DNA of 64,000 nucleotides from Desulfococcaceae bacterium HSG8 (GTDB lineage: Bacteria > Desulfobacterota > Desulfobacteria > Desulfobacterales > 4be13), in NCBI GenBank assembly GCA_030378015.1, contig JAUCGG010000004.1:1-64000 (forward strand). Direction: 5' to 3'. The position numbers were made by a program, and so were the translations under genes. Shown piece after piece: positions 1 to 9,666 of the stretch. The notes below the pieces were generated by a model. That model saw only the letters and a program-made list of their open reading frames with translations, was not told the DNA's origin and did not search any database. The first letter of the stretch is position 1; the number at the start of each line of letters is the position of its first letter.

Positions 1-117
1 TTAAAGGTTGTGATTTTCTATGTATGTGCTTATACTGTAGTTCATTCATAATTTTATCAGATATGGTAAGCCGCCGAACAATGGTGACTCGGCGAATACT
101 CAGATAAGGAGGAAAGA

Positions 118-1659
118 ATGAAGAAAAAAAATGTAGCGAGGTTAATTCTCATCTGGATTGTAATAAGTTTTGTCAGCACGTCCCAGGCTGCTGTTATCTA
201 CGTTGACGCCGGTGCCGGCGGTACCGGAAGCTCATGGGCAGATGCCGCGACCGATCTGCAAAGCGCGCTGTCAAAGGCGGTTTCCGGCGATGAAATATGG
301 GTAAAGACAGGGACATATAAACCCACCAGCGGAACTGATCGTTCCATATCCTTTCAACTTAAAAACGGGGTGGAGATTTACGGCGGATTTGCCGGTGAAG
401 AATCCCTTCTCACTCAAAGGAGTTGGACAACAAACATCACAATCCTGAGCGGTGATATCGGAACACCTGATGCTGATTCCGACAACAGCTATCATCTGGT
501 GACAGGCAGCGGAACAAATGATACTGCTGTTCTTGACGGATTTACCATTACAAAAGGCTACGCTGACGGAAATGATCCTCATTTTTACGGCGGCGGAATG
601 TATAACAACGGAGGCAGCCCCGAAGTGGCCAACTGTGTTTTCACCGAAAATACGGCCGGCAGCGGGATTGACGGCGGCGGCGGCGGAATGTGCAATAACG
701 AGGGCAGCAGTCCCAAAGTGACCAACTGCACCTTCACCGGCAATCATGCAACTGCCATCGGTGGGGGGATGTACAACAACGACGCAAGCAGTCCTAAAGT
801 AAACAATTGCATATTCACCGGGAACACGACCGAAAACTTCGGCGGCGCGGGAATGTCTGATTATCAGAACAGCAACCCCAGAGTAACTAATTGCTTTTTT
901 GCCGGAAACATAGCTGGCGGCAGAGGCGGTGGGATGTCCAACTGGTTCGCAAGCAGTCCCACGGTGGTCAACTGCATTTTCAGCGGAAACACCAGCAATC
1001 AGGACGGCGGCGGAATGTACAACAGAAGTGAAAGCAGCCCAACTGTATCTAACTGTACTTTTAATAAAAACACCAGCAGCAGTAACGGCGGGGGAATGTA
1101 CAACAAGGGGAATGCTCCGAAGATATACAACAGCATTTTCTGGGGAAATACCGCCGCGGCCAGCAACAGTATTTATAATGATGACAGCGCGTCTTCAACT
1201 GTCAGCTACTGCATTGTCGAAGGTGTCGGAAACACCTCGGAGAACGACCCGAAATTTATCAATGCCGACGGCGGCGATGGTGTTGCCGGTACATCTGATG
1301 ATAACCTTCGTCTGTCAGGTCTTTCTCCCGCTATTGATGCCGGGGATAACAGCCTGATTCCGGCAGGGATAAATACTGATCTGGACGGCAATGCCCGGCT
1401 TTCAGATGCTCCTGAAAAAGCTGATACAGGCAGCGGAACCCCGCCCATTACGGATATCGGGGCATATGAATACGGGGCTTCGGAACTGACTCCCGGGGAC
1501 GTGAATTGCGACGGAAAGCTCAATCTGCAAGATGCCGTACTGACTCTTCAGGTATTGGGGGGATCGGGGACAGCAGGTGTCTGCATTACAGATCAGAATG
1601 ATGACGGGCTGGTCGGGAGTGAGGAACTGGTTTATATTTTGGCGGAACTTTTGAAATAG
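118..1659 (+). CDS. Secreted beta-helix repeat protein with C-terminal dockerin-like domain
   Basis: The 513-residue product starts with a signal peptide (KKK, hydrophobic stretch, cleavage near SQA at about residue 24). Residues about 130-400 hold imperfect 25-30 residue repeats built on GGGMYNN...P.V.NC.F.GN, the pattern of right-handed parallel beta-helix proteins of the polymorphic outer-membrane-protein type. Residues about 400-450 (SPAIDAGDNS ... DIGAYEYG) match the choice-of-anchor Q region known to follow such helices. The last 50 residues carry two calcium-loop motifs, DVNCDGKLNLQDA and DQNDDGLVGSEE, as in type I dockerins. A clear Shine-Dalgarno (aaggagg) precedes the ATG. It is likely surface or secreted; its ligand is unknown. 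No cohesin is visible in the window. Confidence 0.85.
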   Translation: MKKKNVARLILIWIVISFVSTSQAAVIYVDAGAGGTGSSWADAATDLQSALSKAVSGDEIWVKTGTYKPTSGTDRSISFQLKNGVEIYGGFAGEESLLTQRSWTTNITILSGDIGTPDADSDNSYHLVTGSGTNDTAVLDGFTITKGYADGNDPHFYGGGMYNNGGSPEVANCVFTENTAGSGIDGGGGGMCNNEGSSPKVTNCTFTGNHATAIGGGMYNNDASSPKVNNCIFTGNTTENFGGAGMSDYQNSNPRVTNCFFAGNIAGGRGGGMSNWFASSPTVVNCIFSGNTSNQDGGGMYNRSESSPTVSNCTFNKNTSSSNGGGMYNKGNAPKIYNSIFWGNTAAASNSIYNDDSASSTVSYCIVEGVGNTSENDPKFINADGGDGVAGTSDDNLRLSGLSPAIDAGDNSLIPAGINTDLDGNARLSDAPEKADTGSGTPPITDIGAYEYGASELTPGDVNCDGKLNLQDAVLTLQVLGGSGTAGVCITDQNDDGLVGSEELVYILAELLK

Positions 1660-1664
1660 CGGAA

Positions 1665-1777
1665 GAAATCCCCCTCGGTCCCCCTTTAAAAAAGGGGGAA
1701 GGCCGCGTCATCCCCCTTTTTAAAGGGAAACTAGATGTCACCCCCCTTTTTTAAAGGGGGACCGAGGGGGGATTTTA
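1665..1777. repeat. Palindromic CCCCCTTTTTTAAAGGGGG-type element
   Basis: The outer arms aaatccccctcggtcccc and its inverse enclose two further ccccctttttaaaggg hairpins. Related elements lie at about 8962-8996, 10446-10586, 11565-11700, 11868-11960, 13022-13120 and 25917-25950. It fills the gap between the beta-helix gene and the flotillin gene and ends just before the flotillin Shine-Dalgarno. It may act as a transcript-end hairpin, but the copy number points to a dispersed repeat family. Confidence 0.85.
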
Positions 1778-1792
1778 AAAAGGAGGCTCACA

Positions 1793-3568
1793 ATGGTAGA
1801 TTTTGTTATTGCAAACTTTCTTTATGTCATCGGCATAGCGTTTTTTCTTCTGTTTGTCCTTATCGTCATCGGGATGATCCTAGCTAAACTGTACGCGCGA
1901 TCTTCCAAAGAGATTTCCTTTGTTCGGACCGGATTCCGCGGCCAGAAGGTCATTATGAACGGGGGGGCCCTGGTGCTTCCGGTATTAAATGAGATTATCC
2001 CCGTAAACATGAATACCCTGCGCCTGGAAGTACGCCGCTCCAACGAACAGGCACTGATTACGCATGACCGGATGCGGGTTGATGTTCAGGCTGAATTCTA
2101 CGTCCGGGTCAAACCGACCATCGAATCAATCGCAAATGCGGCTCAGACCCTGGGAAAACGCACTATGGATCCCCAAGCTCTCAAAGAGCTTGTGGAGGGC
2201 AAGTTTGTGGATTCCCTGCGAGCGGTTGCAGCAGAGATGGCAATGGAAGATCTTCATGAAAAGCGGGTTGAATTCGTTCAGAAGGTGCAGACTGCCGTGA
2301 GTGAAGACCTGCTTAAAAACGGACTGGAACTGGAAAGCGTTTCCCTGACAGCCTTGGATCAGACTGATCAGAGCCATTTCAACCCGCAGAACCTTTTCGA
2401 TGCCAAGGGACTCACCCGGCTTACGGAAGAAATCGAAGCCCGAAGAAAACAGCGTAATGATATCGAGCGGGATGTCGAGGTTGATATCCAGAGAAAAGAT
2501 CTGGAAACCGAGCGTCAGAAGCTGGAATTGTCCAAGGAAGAGGAGTATGCTCGCCTCGAACAACAGCGGGAAATCGAAGTCCGCCGTGCCGAGCAGCAGG
2601 CCAATATTGCCACTGAACAGGCTGAAAAAGAGCGTCTGGCCAAAGAAGCTCAGATTACAGCAAAAAAACAGGTAGATCAGGCTCAGATTACAGCCGAACG
2701 AGCGGTTGAAGAAGAACGCATTGAAAAGGAGCGACTCGTCAGGGAAAAAGAGATTGCCAAGGAAAAAACCATTGAGACCGCGGAAATCGAACGTCAGAAA
2801 AGCGTCACCCTCTCGGACCAGGAACGAGCCATTGCCATTGCCGAGAAATCCAAAGAAAAATCAGTTGCACAGGCAGAAGCGGACAAAGCCCGTTCGCTGG
2901 CTGTCAAAGCCGAGGAGCAGGTAAACACTGCCCGGGAAACGGAAATCGCCGAACGGCAAAAAGCCATTGAACTGGTGGAGGCTCGAAAGCAGGCCGAACG
3001 AGACGCGATCAGCATAACGGTTGCTGCGGAAGCTGATAAAAAGGCCGCGGCGGACAAGGCCGAAGCACTGCGTGTCATTGCCGCGGGTGAGGCAGATAAG
3101 ATAAAGATTGCCGCCCAGGCCGAAGCCCAGGCAAAAACCGTACAAGCTGAAGCAGATAGAAAACGCTACGCGGTGGACGCGGAGGGAACCCGCGCTCTGC
3201 ATGAAGCAGAAAACATCCTGGATTCATCCATTATTACCATGCGGATCAAGATGGCAGTCATCGAAAATCTTGACAAGATCATCCGGGAAAGCGTCAAACC
3301 CATGCAGGCCATCGAGGGGATCAAAATTATCCATGTGGGCGGACTCGGGGCTGCTCCCGGTTCCCGTGGCGGCGGAGACGGAGGTGAAGATAGCGGAAAT
3401 CTGGCGGATCAGTTGGTCAACAGCGCGCTGCGATATCGGGGACAGGCACCCCTGGTTGACAGCCTGCTGAAGGAACTGGGCATTTCCGGCGGCGACATCA
3501 ATGGCCTGACATCGGCAGTCAGCCCTGAAAATACCCAGGCCCTTGATAAGCATACAGATGGCGAGTAA
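1793..3568 (+). CDS. Flotillin-like SPFH/band-7 protein
   Basis: This 591-residue protein has one N-terminal membrane segment (about residues 5-32), then an SPFH (band 7) domain (about 40-225) and a very long charged coiled coil (about 225-455) full of AEA/EKER repeats. Its C-terminal tail has a glycine-rich patch (GGGDGGEDSG) and a hydrophobic end (LADQLVNSALRYRG). This is the architecture of bacterial flotillins (FloA/YqiK class), membrane-microdomain scaffolds that oligomerise at the inner membrane. The length is slightly above the usual 480-560. aaaaggagg lies 8 bases before the ATG. No NfeD-type partner gene is adjacent, so it appears monocistronic between repeat elements. Confidence 0.9.
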   Translation: MVDFVIANFLYVIGIAFFLLFVLIVIGMILAKLYARSSKEISFVRTGFRGQKVIMNGGALVLPVLNEIIPVNMNTLRLEVRRSNEQALITHDRMRVDVQAEFYVRVKPTIESIANAAQTLGKRTMDPQALKELVEGKFVDSLRAVAAEMAMEDLHEKRVEFVQKVQTAVSEDLLKNGLELESVSLTALDQTDQSHFNPQNLFDAKGLTRLTEEIEARRKQRNDIERDVEVDIQRKDLETERQKLELSKEEEYARLEQQREIEVRRAEQQANIATEQAEKERLAKEAQITAKKQVDQAQITAERAVEEERIEKERLVREKEIAKEKTIETAEIERQKSVTLSDQERAIAIAEKSKEKSVAQAEADKARSLAVKAEEQVNTARETEIAERQKAIELVEARKQAERDAISITVAAEADKKAAADKAEALRVIAAGEADKIKIAAQAEAQAKTVQAEADRKRYAVDAEGTRALHEAENILDSSIITMRIKMAVIENLDKIIRESVKPMQAIEGIKIIHVGGLGAAPGSRGGGDGGEDSGNLADQLVNSALRYRGQAPLVDSLLKELGISGGDINGLTSAVSPENTQALDKHTDGE

Positions 3569-3570
3569 TC

Positions 3571-3818
3571 CGGATGTAGGGTGGGTGGAGCGAAGCGTAA
3601 CCCACCGTTTGTTGCTTATCAGACATTATCGGAAATAAGGATTTGGAACGGTTTTGAACTTTTCTACTTGTGTAAAATCAGTCAGTTGCGATTTGGGAAT
3701 CTTATTTCCGATAATCCAATAAAAACAATAAGTTAAATAAAAAGTGGCTTTATTTCCGATAAAGTCTATTATACGTTATCTGGTGGGTTACGCTTCGTTC
3801 CACCCACCCTACATCCGG
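3571..3818. repeat. Long inverted repeat (GTAGGGTGGGT family)
   Basis: Arms of about 37 bases beginning ccggatgtagggtgggtgga and ending in its inverse (cacccaccctacatccgg) flank roughly 170 bases that contain smaller repeats of ttatttccgataa. Elements with the same arms occur at 38398-38540, and shorter relatives at 39121-39216 and 10298-10369. It separates the flotillin gene from the polyketide synthase gene. Confidence 0.85.
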
Positions 3819-3891
3819 GCGCAAAGCAAGCTTTGCGCTCCGCGCGTCGCTACACAGATTAGCGAAAGGAAACAGAATCAGGAATTGAAAA

Positions 3892-6800
3892 ATGGCAAAA
3901 CAGGACTCAAAACATGCGGATAAAAACCTTCTCAGACTGAACCGTGCTTACCGGGCACTGGAAAAGATGCAGGCAAAGCTTGAAGCTGCTGAACGCGCCC
4001 GAACCGAACCGATTGCCATCATCGGCATGGGGTGCCGCTTTCCCGGCGGCGCCGACAGCCCTGACGCGTTCTGGCAGTTGCTGCATGACGGGACAGACGC
4101 TATTAGCGAGATTCCCTCGGAACGATGGGATGCAGATGCGTATTACGATCCTGATCCCGAAGCCCCGGGGAAGATATACACCCGTCAGGGCGGATTTATC
4201 CGGCAGCCCCCGGATCAGTTCGACCCTGACTTTTTCGGGATTTCTCCTCGTGAAGCAATGAGCATGGATCCCCAGCAGCGGCTTCTCTTGGAAGTAAGCT
4301 GGGAGGCACTGGAACACGCGGGACAGACCCCGTCCCTGGTAAAACAGAGCCTAACCGGGGTATTTATCGGAATCTGCACAGATGACTATCTGAATCTGAG
4401 TATTCACCAGGGAGACCCGGCCAGGAACATTAACGCCTATTCCAGTATGGGCAACACCCGAAGTATTGCCGCTGGCCGCATTGCCTACCTCATGGGGCTG
4501 CAAGGACCGAATGTGCAGTTGGATACGGCCTGCTCATCCTCGCTGGTCGCGGTTCACCTGGCCTGCCAGAGCCTGCGTTACGGGGAATGCAGAACCGCCC
4601 TGGCCGGCGGTGTGAATCTGATCCTTTCTCCCCTCAGCACCATCAGCCGCTGTAAAATGAAGGCTCTCTCCCCGGACGGGCGATGCAAAACCTTTGACGC
4701 GTCTGCTGACGGATACGGACAGGGCGAAGGATGCGGGATTGTGGTTCTGAAACTTCTAAGTGACGCGATAGCAGACGGGGATAACATCCTGGCTGTAATC
4801 CGCGGGTCAGCAGTAAGGCACGTCGGGCACAGCAGCGGCCTGACCGTCCCTGGCGAAATGGCCGAAGAAGAAGTCATCCGGGAAGCAATGAGAAACGCGG
4901 GCATAAAGCCGGACCAAGTCAGCTACATCGAGGCTCACGGAACCGGCACATCACTGGGCGACCCCATAGAAGTCGGAGCGCTGGGAGCGATTTTCGGTCA
5001 AAGCCACTCAAAGGATAATCCCTTGGTGGTGGGTTCGATGAAAACCAATTTAGGGCATCTGGAGGCAGCCGCGGGCGTCGCGTGTCTTATCAAAACAGTC
5101 CTCGCTCTGACACACGGAGAGATTCCGCCCCATTTGCACTGCAAAACCCCGAATCCCCATATTCCCTGGGATGACCTTCCCATAATGATCCCTGCCGAAC
5201 TGATGAAATGGCCATCTGGAAAAAAATCCCGGGTAGCAGGCGTAAGTTCCTTTGGAATAAGCGGTGCAAATGTCCATCTGGTGCTGGAAAACGCTCCGGA
5301 ACCCGATACGCGGAAACCGGAATCCGAACGCCCTCTCCATCTGCTGACTGTATCGGCAAAAACAGAAGACGCCCTGTCAGAACTGATAAAACGATATGAA
5401 GATCACCTGGATACCGGGCAGTTACCAGCGCTGGAAGACTTATGTTTCAGTGCGAATGCCGGCCGCTCACAGTTCGAGCATCGGTTGAGCGTAGTTGCTT
5501 CCTCTGTTGAAGAAGTGTCTCAAAAGCTGAATGCCCTCGGAACTGGGGAGGAACCCGTGTCTTTGTTCAAGGGGCAGGTATCAGGTGATGAGCCTCCCAA
5601 AGCAGCCTTTTTATTTACCGGCCAGGGAGCGCAATATCCGGATATGGGCCGCCAGCTTTACGAAACCCAGCCCACCTTTCGCAAAACTCTTGACCGATGC
5701 GACGATATCCTGAAAAATTATCTGCCGAAACCCCTTCTGGACATACTTTATCCATCAACTGACGACGGACAACAGACAACAGACACTCTGAATCAGACCG
5801 CGTACACCCAGCCAGCGCTGTTCGCTCTGGAATACGCACTGGCAGATTTATGGCAATCCTGGGGAGTAATGCCGGACGTGGTCATGGGGCACAGTGTGGG
5901 GGAATACGTTGCAGCATGCATTGCCGGGGTTTTTTCCCTGGAAGACGGCCTGAAACTGATTTCTATCCGGGCACGTCTGATGCAGGCTCTTCCCAGTAAT
6001 GGTATCATGGCGGCTGTGCGAGCTGATGAAGAAAAGGTAAAGGCGGTGATGGAGCCTTATACACGCCACGTCTCAATCGCAGCCATCAACGGCCCCTCTA
6101 ATATCGTGATATCCGGGGAACGTCAGGCAGCAGAATCCCTTCTCTCGGATCTGAAATCCAAGAAGATCATGTCCCGCCAGTTGCAGGTTTCCCATGCCTT
6201 CCATTCTCCGCTGATGGCTCCGATGCTGGATGACTTCAGGCAGACCGCTTCGGAAGTCACATATTCATCTCCCCGGATTGCCCTTATCTCGAATGTCACT
6301 GGCAAACACGCGGCAGATGACGTGACAACCCCCGAATACTGGGTTCGTCATGTCCGCCAAGCGGTCAGGTTTGCTGACGGCGTTCAGACCTTGTGCAAGA
6401 GCGGCGCCAGTATCCTGATTGAAACGGGTCCCAGACCCACTCTCCTGGGCATGGCCCGGCAGATTATCGAGAATTCCGGCTTTTCCTCTCCCGCTCCTGA
6501 TTTCTCACCCTGTTATTTTCCCAGCCTTCGCCCGGGGAAAAATGACTGGGAGCAGATGCTGGAGAGCCTGGGGCAGCTTTTTGTAAAAGGCGTCTCAATT
6601 GACTGGGCTGCTTTTGACAAAGACTACTCCCCGCGCCGGATTCCGCTGCCGACCTATCCCTGGCAGAGAAAAACTTACTGGGCAGTCAGTGATCAATTAT
6701 CTTTGACAGGTGAGCATGACCCTCCGGAACTGCTTGCAGAACTTGCCCGCCAGGGAGATACGAAACAGCTTCTTCAGCAGTTAAAAGCAACCGGAGAGCT

Positions 6801-8856
6801 TTCCCCGAATGAGGAACAGTTTCTCCCTAAACTTCTTGATCTTCTTGTCAGACAGCACCGAAGCGCGGCGGATACCTTCGAAGAATGGCTCTGCCTGCTG
6901 GAATGGCAGCCTGCGAACACGTTGAAACCTGGGAAATCTGAAGTTGAAACTGGAAAGTTAAAAGAAATTTCTGATCCGGAAATATGGCTGATTTTTGCCG
7001 ATCAAAGCGGCACGGGCAAGGCATTGGCGGAACATTTGGAAGGAAAGGGAGAACAGCCTGTTCTGGTTTATCCTGGCAAAGCCTTTCAGCACGGGGAAAA
7101 CAACGTATGGTATATTGATCCGGCCAGCCCGGGGGATGCCCGGCGTTTATGCCAGGAAATACTGAGCCAGAACACCTCTCCGTTAAAGGGTGTCGTTCAT
7201 CTCTGGGCTTCGGAGTCGCCGGCTTCAGATACTCTGACCCTTTCCGAATTGGAGACATCCCAGTCACTCGGAACCGCGAGTGTTCTGTATCTGGTACAGG
7301 GGCTTGCCGGATGTAATATATCCCTTTCATCAGGCTTATGGCTGGTGACGCGCGGCGCAGTGACGATCCAAGGGGACACTTCTCCCAAATTGGCCCAGTC
7401 ACCGCTATGGGGACTTGGAAAGACCGTTGCCCTGGAGCATCCTGAACTGTGGGGCGGCATGATTGATTTGTCCCCCGCCATGCCATATTCCCCGACAGAT
7501 GAATCCGCTGCCCTGCTAAGACAAATCACCAACTCCGACGGAGAAGATCATCTCGCGTTCCGGAACGGAATACCCTACGCGGCCCGTCTGGTTAGATGCG
7601 GTGCCCTCTTATCTGAAATGAAGCAGCGGGCAACAGATAACGAACAGCAGAAAATTCTCCGCGCGGATGCAACATATCTGATTACCGGAGGACTGGGGAA
7701 TCTGGGACTGAAGATTGCTGAACGGATGCTTGCTTTGGGAGTCCGTCACTTGGTGCTGACCGGTCGCCGCGATCCTTCGGATCTGACCCGGGAACGCCTG
7801 CAGAAATTGAAAGATGCAGGTGCCGAAATTGTCGCGGCCCGGGGAGATGTCTCCGAATCCGAAGATATGCGCCGGATACTCGGAGATATCCGGACAAACA
7901 TGCCGAAACTCAGGGGCATTATTCATGCCGCGGGCGTGGCCGCGAATCAGTCAATAAAGGATATTGATCCGGGTTCGCTGGCTGAGGTACTTCGCCCTAA
8001 AGTGGCCGGCGCATGGGTGTTGCATCAACTGACGCGGGATACCGATCTTGACTTCTTTATCATGTTTTCCTCAGTTGCCTCGGTTTGGGGATCAGCACAA
8101 TACGGACATTATGCCGCGGCAAATCATTTTCTTGACGGGTTGGCCCATTACCGTCGTACCCAGGGACTTCCCGGGCTGAGTATCAACTGGGGGCCCTGGG
8201 CAGGCCGGAGCATGGCGGAATCCGAAGTCCGAACCCTGGCTGCTCGGAACGGTATTACAGCACTCGCCGAGGATCAGGCTATATCGGTATTCGAATTCCT
8301 CTTGGAAGCAGATACCCCCCAAGTTGCCGTAGCAGATGTCAACTGGTCAGTATTTAAGGATATCTGGCGGTTCAGTCGGCAGAGACCGCTTTTGGATCAG
8401 ATGGGCACAGAACCGCCTGCTCAGGCTGGTTCTGATACCCCGGTCGAACCCTGGCTTCTGAAACAATTGGAGGACGCGTCGCTGAATGATCGCCAGAAAA
8501 TACTGAGCCATCACTTGCATAAGGAGGTTGCGAGGGTGCTGGGGCGTAAAGCATCCGAACTGCCGGATTCCCGCAAAGGTTTTTTTGATATGGGAATGGA
8601 TTCCCTGATGGCTGTGGAACTGAAAAACCGTTTAGGCGAAGGACTGGGAACCGCGCTTTCATCAACTCTCGCGTTTGACTATCCGAATATAGAAAAGCTT
8701 GCCGAATATCTCGCAACCCAGGTGCTGAAATGGGAGAGCAATGAAGATGAAAAAGGGATATCTCCGAATCTGGCAGAGGTAGAAAATCTTTCCGATGACG
8801 AACTGGAGTCATTTATTAATGACGAACTGGAGTCATTAGGAAAACGGAAATGGTAG
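3892..8856 (+). CDS. Single-module type I polyketide synthase (KS-AT-KR-ACP)
   Basis: The 1654-residue enzyme carries out one round of chain extension with ketoreduction. An N-terminal coiled-coil docking helix (about 10-36) precedes a ketosynthase (about 40-465; active-site Cys214 in DTACSSS, His349 in HGTGTS, His389 in NLGHLE). The acyltransferase (about 570-870) has Ser668 in GHSVGEY and the HAFH motif at 768-771, which predicts malonyl-CoA. The ketoreductase (NADPH loop TGGLGNLG from 1265; Ser1394, Tyr1407, Asn1411) lacks the LDD motif of B-type domains. An ACP follows, with phosphopantetheine Ser1571 in GMDSL. The tail LSDDELESFINDELESL resembles a C-terminal docking helix. There is no DH, ER or thioesterase, and no other polyketide gene nearby, so partner enzymes must be encoded elsewhere. 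Start chosen with AGGA 8-9 bases upstream. Confidence 0.93.
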   Translation: MAKQDSKHADKNLLRLNRAYRALEKMQAKLEAAERARTEPIAIIGMGCRFPGGADSPDAFWQLLHDGTDAISEIPSERWDADAYYDPDPEAPGKIYTRQGGFIRQPPDQFDPDFFGISPREAMSMDPQQRLLLEVSWEALEHAGQTPSLVKQSLTGVFIGICTDDYLNLSIHQGDPARNINAYSSMGNTRSIAAGRIAYLMGLQGPNVQLDTACSSSLVAVHLACQSLRYGECRTALAGGVNLILSPLSTISRCKMKALSPDGRCKTFDASADGYGQGEGCGIVVLKLLSDAIADGDNILAVIRGSAVRHVGHSSGLTVPGEMAEEEVIREAMRNAGIKPDQVSYIEAHGTGTSLGDPIEVGALGAIFGQSHSKDNPLVVGSMKTNLGHLEAAAGVACLIKTVLALTHGEIPPHLHCKTPNPHIPWDDLPIMIPAELMKWPSGKKSRVAGVSSFGISGANVHLVLENAPEPDTRKPESERPLHLLTVSAKTEDALSELIKRYEDHLDTGQLPALEDLCFSANAGRSQFEHRLSVVASSVEEVSQKLNALGTGEEPVSLFKGQVSGDEPPKAAFLFTGQGAQYPDMGRQLYETQPTFRKTLDRCDDILKNYLPKPLLDILYPSTDDGQQTTDTLNQTAYTQPALFALEYALADLWQSWGVMPDVVMGHSVGEYVAACIAGVFSLEDGLKLISIRARLMQALPSNGIMAAVRADEEKVKAVMEPYTRHVSIAAINGPSNIVISGERQAAESLLSDLKSKKIMSRQLQVSHAFHSPLMAPMLDDFRQTASEVTYSSPRIALISNVTGKHAADDVTTPEYWVRHVRQAVRFADGVQTLCKSGASILIETGPRPTLLGMARQIIENSGFSSPAPDFSPCYFPSLRPGKNDWEQMLESLGQLFVKGVSIDWAAFDKDYSPRRIPLPTYPWQRKTYWAVSDQLSLTGEHDPPELLAELARQGDTKQLLQQLKATGELSPNEEQFLPKLLDLLVRQHRSAADTFEEWLCLLEWQPANTLKPGKSEVETGKLKEISDPEIWLIFADQSGTGKALAEHLEGKGEQPVLVYPGKAFQHGENNVWYIDPASPGDARRLCQEILSQNTSPLKGVVHLWASESPASDTLTLSELETSQSLGTASVLYLVQGLAGCNISLSSGLWLVTRGAVTIQGDTSPKLAQSPLWGLGKTVALEHPELWGGMIDLSPAMPYSPTDESAALLRQITNSDGEDHLAFRNGIPYAARLVRCGALLSEMKQRATDNEQQKILRADATYLITGGLGNLGLKIAERMLALGVRHLVLTGRRDPSDLTRERLQKLKDAGAEIVAARGDVSESEDMRRILGDIRTNMPKLRGIIHAAGVAANQSIKDIDPGSLAEVLRPKVAGAWVLHQLTRDTDLDFFIMFSSVASVWGSAQYGHYAAANHFLDGLAHYRRTQGLPGLSINWGPWAGRSMAESEVRTLAARNGITALAEDQAISVFEFLLEADTPQVAVADVNWSVFKDIWRFSRQRPLLDQMGTEPPAQAGSDTPVEPWLLKQLEDASLNDRQKILSHHLHKEVARVLGRKASELPDSRKGFFDMGMDSLMAVELKNRLGEGLGTALSSTLAFDYPNIEKLAEYLATQVLKWESNEDEKGISPNLAEVENLSDDELESFINDELESLGKRKW

Positions 8857-8911
8857 TGTCAGTAGATCGAAAAGTTTCCTGTAAACCGCTGTAAACGGTG
8901 GATTCCGGGTT

Positions 8912-8942
8912 AAAATTAAAAAACATCCGTTTTTTAATTTTT
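8912..8942 (+). terminator. A/T-rich hairpin downstream of polyketide synthase
   Basis: Arms aaattaaaaaac and gttttttaattt flank a 4-base loop, with T-rich sequence following. It sits 56 bases after the PKS stop and could end its transcript. The same hairpin recurs at about 26227-26258, so it may be a repeat component rather than a dedicated terminator. Confidence 0.45.
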
Positions 8943-9088
8943 ATATGAAAGTCCTGATAAAAAATCCCCCGGTCCCTTTACGAAAGGGGGGGAGTCGTGC
9001 GGGTTTCATCATTCGTTGTGACCGTCAGGTCATGGGAGTTCCCCGGAATGACGTACTGTCATTCCGGGCTTCGACGTGCAGTTCGCAG

Positions 9089-9256
9089 TTCAGTTCGACA
9101 GGCTCACTGCCCTGAGCCTGCCACTGCCCCCTGATCCTGCTACTGCCCTGAGCCTGCCACTGCCCCCTGATCCTGCTACTGCCCTGAGCCTGCTACCGCC
9201 CCCTGAGCCTGCTACTGCCCTGATCCTGCTACCGCCCCCTGAGCCTGTCGAAGGGC
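9089..9256. repeat. TTCGACAGGCTCA / TGAGCCTGTCGAA element with expanded tandem core
   Basis: The ends gttcgacaggctcactgccc and cctgagcctgtcgaagggc are those of a widespread bacterial palindromic repeat. Between them the units ccctgagcctgccactgccc / ccctgatcctgctactgccc are repeated about seven times. An open frame through it (PLPPDPATALSLP repeats) is a by-product. Confidence 0.8.
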
Positions 9257-9666
9257 AAAACTTTTCGATCTGCTGAGTGTGCTAAAACCGGATATTTTCT
9301 GAAATCTGTGTTATATTACTATAACAGGGTTGTCCTGAATAAAATATCCCGGCCTGTGCGGTTAAAATATTTAGTTATACCAGGAAGTTAAACTCTGCAT
9401 CACCATCCTCGAACCACCTTTATATTCGTTATTTCTTATAACCCTGTCGGCGACGCGAGTTCATCCGAACGGAAATTAAAAAACGGAATCCGCTGTTTAC
9501 CAAGGTTTGCCGGAAACTTTTCGATCTACTGATAATAAAGGATTTCGTGTTCTCTTATTAATTTCTGTATCAGAATAATTGCTCTTGCAAAAATACAGAA
9601 TTGATCTTAAATTGATTTATCGGTTACCGATTTTTTTTAGAAACGAAAAAATTGTAAGGATTTCAG

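Larger units (their letters stand above)
8857..9666. repeat. Intergenic repeat-rich region after the polyketide synthase gene
   Basis: No gene is supported here. The first 190 bases (8870-9055) share several blocks with 25790-25960, partly in the other orientation: the phrase ggattccgggttaaaat, an A/T hairpin, a ccccc-tttcgtaaa-ggggg palindrome and a segment reading ccggaatgac. 9089-9256 is a tandem array (listed separately). 9290-9666 is AT-rich and shows only weak similarity to 12090-12130. Confidence 0.6.

Noticed and set aside
1-117. Cyclic-di-GMP riboswitch before the first gene
   Set aside because: The leader has a weak gccg...cggc pairing but none of the conserved GEMM core.
271-747. 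Minus-strand frame inside the first beta-helix gene
   Set aside because: Shadow of the plus-strand gene, whose signal peptide, repeats and dockerin loops are clear.
118-1659. Cellulosome component because of the dockerin-like tail
   Set aside because: No cohesin, scaffoldin or glycoside hydrolase is in the window; dockerin-like tails occur widely in non-cellulosomal proteins.
9076-9276. Open frame with PLPPDPATALSLP repeats
   Set aside because: It is the translation of a tandem non-coding repeat array and has no ribosome site.
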